Below, piece after piece: positions 7,631 through 9,152 of a stretch of DNA of 9,152 bases. This DNA comes from an uncultured Flavobacteriales bacterium (lineage in GTDB: Bacteria > Bacteroidota > Bacteroidia > Flavobacteriales_D > Parvicellaceae). The stretch covers positions 1 to 9,152 of the forward strand of contig CALKFX010000169.1 of NCBI GenBank assembly GCA_938084875.1, written 5' to 3'. Below the pieces are notes generated by a model. That model did not search any database. It worked only from the letters and a program-made list of their open reading frames with translations, and was not told where the DNA came from. A program made the translations under genes and the position numbers. Every line of letters begins with the position of its first letter. Positions within the stretch are counted from its first letter, which is position 1.

Positions 7631-8056
7631 TTAAATACCGGCTACGTAACCTTGTAAATAAAGTCGATTTGTTGCAGGTCTAGTATTTGCTAAAATAGAA
7701 ATATATTTTTTAATGAATCCAGTTCTTGAGGTACTTAAAACAACTGGTATTTCACCAGTTTCACCAGGTAGTATAGGTGTTTTTGGCCAACCTTTAAGAA
7801 CCGTACAACCACAACCAGCCTTCACCGAATTGATTAATAATGGTGTTTTTCCAGTATTTTCAAAAGTGAAAGTATGCTCTACTTTAGAACCAAGTGCAAC
7901 TGTGTCAAAATCAAAAATTTCTTCCTGAAATTTAATAATAGGAGGATTTTCTGGATTTATCAAATCTGCTGTAATTTGTTGGGAGTTGTTAATCTTATCG
8001 CTAACACAACCAACAACACTAATAAGAACTAAAAATATTAAATAATAATTTTTCAT
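7631..8056 (-). CDS. DUF1573 domain lipoprotein
   Basis: A 141-residue protein of the DUF1573 family, abundant in Bacteroidota and of unknown molecular function. The N-terminus is a lipoprotein signal (MKNYYLIFLVLISVVGC, acylated Cys17). An immunoglobulin-like beta-sandwich of the ASH/MSP type is expected over about 38-140. Family signatures are FDFDTVALGSKVEHTFTFEN (47-66), the GCGCTV motif (81-86, Cys82 and Cys84) and PILPGETGEIPVVL (94-107). The ATG at 8056 is chosen: an in-frame TTG at 8065 would add three residues but overlap the nusB stop. With ATG the gap to the nusB stop is a single base, so translation is probably coupled. It should sit in the periplasm or outer membrane. Confidence 0.9.
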   Translation of the reverse strand: MKNYYLIFLVLISVVGCVSDKINNSQQITADLINPENPPIIKFQEEIFDFDTVALGSKVEHTFTFENTGKTPLLINSVKAGCGCTVLKGWPKTPILPGETGEIPVVLSTSRTGFIKKYISILANTRPATNRLYLQGYVAGI

Positions 8057-8057
8057 T

Positions 8058-8996
8058 TTAACCAATTAAACCTCTACCTACTTTTTTTAATTTACCATCC
8101 TTTTTGAAATCTTCAAAAATTTTGTCTAAAATACCATTTATAAAACCATTGCTTTTGGGAGTACTGTAATATTTAGATATCTCTATGTATTCATTTAAAG
8201 TAACCTTTAAGGGAATTGAAGAAAATTCTTTTGCCTCAGTAATGGCTAAATTCATTATTAATGAATCCATTTTTGCCAATCTTTCACTTTCCCAATTTTT
8301 TGAATACTTTTGCAAAATACCATCGTTGGAAGATTTATTTAAGATTGCCTGTCGGAAGAGATTTAAAGCAAATTCTTTTTCATCTTCTTTCCATAGTGGC
8401 ATGACTTTAAAATTTAAATCATCATCAATAGATTTTAGGGTTTTGATAACCATAGAGGATACATGATCTAAATCATCTTGCCAATAAATACTTTTTTCAT
8501 CAAAAAAGTGATGCATTAATTCAAAATTGCATATCTCTTCTTTAAAAAGATTAATTAAATGAGATTTTTGATCGTCAAAATCAATAGAATCTGAATTTAA
8601 AATATCCTGAAATGAAGCAGAAGTATAAATAGATTTATAGAGTTTTTTAATTAACTCATTCTCTTCTACTCCTTCCCAATTAATTTTTAAATCTGCTGCA
8701 ATTTTATTGAGTTGATTAGAGGATTCTAAAGACTTAATAATTTTATTGGAAACAAATGCTTTATTAAAAACATGTTTGTCTTTTTTTAAAAAAGATCTCT
8801 TTGCTTCTTCGATTTTAATATTGGCAATTCTTTTAAGAGGAATGTATATTTGTAACAGATAGATATATAGATCGTAAATTTTTTTCATGCTGTGCATGAA
8901 TTCTTTTTCACCACTTACTAAATTGTCATTATTAGACTGTGAAAAAGCATAAAATGCTTGAAGTACTTTGATTCTAATATGTCTTCTGTTCAACAT
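8058..8996 (-). CDS. nusB: NusB family transcription antitermination factor, long Bacteroidota form
   Basis: NusB binds NusE (ribosomal protein S10) and boxA RNA to promote antitermination, mainly in rRNA operons. The protein has 312 residues, about twice the length of the E. coli protein. The N-terminal helix is recognisable (NRRHIRIKVLQAFYAFSQ, 3-20). A long Lys/Glu-rich, mostly helical insertion follows (about 21-200). The conserved NusB core returns at about 205-296, with NWESERLAKMDSLIMNLAI at 234-252, VTLNEYIEISKYYSTPKS at 265-282 and GFINGILDKI at 284-293. This extended layout is typical for the phylum. The ATG at 8996 directly abuts the stop of the upstream dehydrogenase-like gene (0-base gap), indicating translational coupling in the operon. 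Confidence 0.93.
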   Translation of the reverse strand: MLNRRHIRIKVLQAFYAFSQSNNDNLVSGEKEFMHSMKKIYDLYIYLLQIYIPLKRIANIKIEEAKRSFLKKDKHVFNKAFVSNKIIKSLESSNQLNKIAADLKINWEGVEENELIKKLYKSIYTSASFQDILNSDSIDFDDQKSHLINLFKEEICNFELMHHFFDEKSIYWQDDLDHVSSMVIKTLKSIDDDLNFKVMPLWKEDEKEFALNLFRQAILNKSSNDGILQKYSKNWESERLAKMDSLIMNLAITEAKEFSSIPLKVTLNEYIEISKYYSTPKSNGFINGILDKIFEDFKKDGKLKKVGRGLIG

Positions 8997-9152
8997 TTAT
9001 TTAAGCTTTTCAGATTCGTCATTGATTCTCTTTTCTGCTAGTCTGTTAGCAGCTAGAGAAGGTGAAATATTTTCATTTCTTGAAGTTGTTAAAATATCTG
9101 TTGTAGTTTGGTAAATATTTCCAGCCATGTCCATCACCTTAGCATCGCTAAT
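8997..9152 (-). CDS. Probable Leu/Glu/Phe/Val-type amino-acid dehydrogenase, C-terminal fragment
   Basis: Only the last 51 residues are visible; the start lies beyond the right edge. The fragment is helical and polar: ISDAKVMDMAGNIYQTTTDI at the left, then SPSLAANRLAEKRI at 31-43, with a charged tail NDESEKLK. The pattern 'I-Y-x-T ... I ... A-A-N-x-x-A-E-x-R-I' is typical of the C-terminus of Bacteroidota leucine-dehydrogenase-like enzymes. These oxidatively deaminate branched-chain or related amino acids with NAD. As I remember it, such a gene often precedes nusB in flavobacterial genomes. No active-site residue is in the window, so the call rests on this tail and on context. Confidence 0.6.
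   Translation of the reverse strand: MSDAKVMDMAGNIYQTTTDILTTSRNENISPSLAANRLAEKRINDESEKLK

Noticed and set aside
8057..8065. TTG start at 8065 for the DUF1573 gene
   Set aside because: The ATG at 8056 gives a standard lipoprotein signal without overlapping the nusB stop; the TTG adds only three residues.
8884..8900. Inverted repeat TTCATGC-tgt-GCATGAA inside nusB
   Set aside because: It encodes part of the in-frame protein (FMHSMKK region) and has no link to a gene boundary; a 7-base stem is plausible by chance over 9 kb.

Overview
The window is AT-rich DNA with the hallmarks of Bacteroidota, most likely a marine or other environmental member of the Flavobacteriia. The evidence is a SusC/SusD outer-membrane pair, lipoprotein signal peptides with Bacteroidota-style lipoboxes, a long Bacteroidota-type NusB, TAA at every visible stop codon, and AT-rich gene starts without a clear Shine-Dalgarno motif. 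No RNA gene, insertion sequence, CRISPR array or phage gene was recognised.

Left part (about 1-5221, all minus strand): three genes of a polysaccharide utilisation locus (PUL), transcribed right to left. They are a SusC-type TonB-dependent transporter, a SusD-type glycan-binding lipoprotein starting 4 bases after it, and a third lipoprotein starting 12 bases after SusD. The third carries a cysteine-bounded DP-rich motif, a PKD domain and an aromatic-rich segment, and runs off the left edge. Together they would capture a glycan, or another large substrate, at the cell surface and import it. The substrate is not proven here. The SusC-SusD-PKD lipoprotein order resembles marine flavobacterial beta-glucan (laminarin) PULs, but no glycoside hydrolase or regulator lies in the window.

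Middle (5222-5432): a 211-base divergent intergenic region holding a perfect 30-base palindrome (5291-5320), the most striking non-coding signal in the window and a good operator candidate for the SusC operon. The plus-strand gene at 5433-6680 encodes a fused SpmA-SpmB-like membrane protein, a family with an undefined role in non-sporulating bacteria.

Right part (6693-9152, all minus strand): a tightly packed housekeeping operon read right to left. It holds the 3' end of a probable Leu/Glu/Phe/Val-type amino-acid dehydrogenase, then nusB, a DUF1573 lipoprotein, yajC and coaE, with gaps of 0, 1, 16 and 4 bases. It meets the SpmAB gene tail to tail with 12 bases between.

Overall this is a PUL abutting a conserved housekeeping block. 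I see no clearly undescribed system. The points most worth following are the palindrome, the truncated PKD lipoprotein and the fused SpmAB protein.
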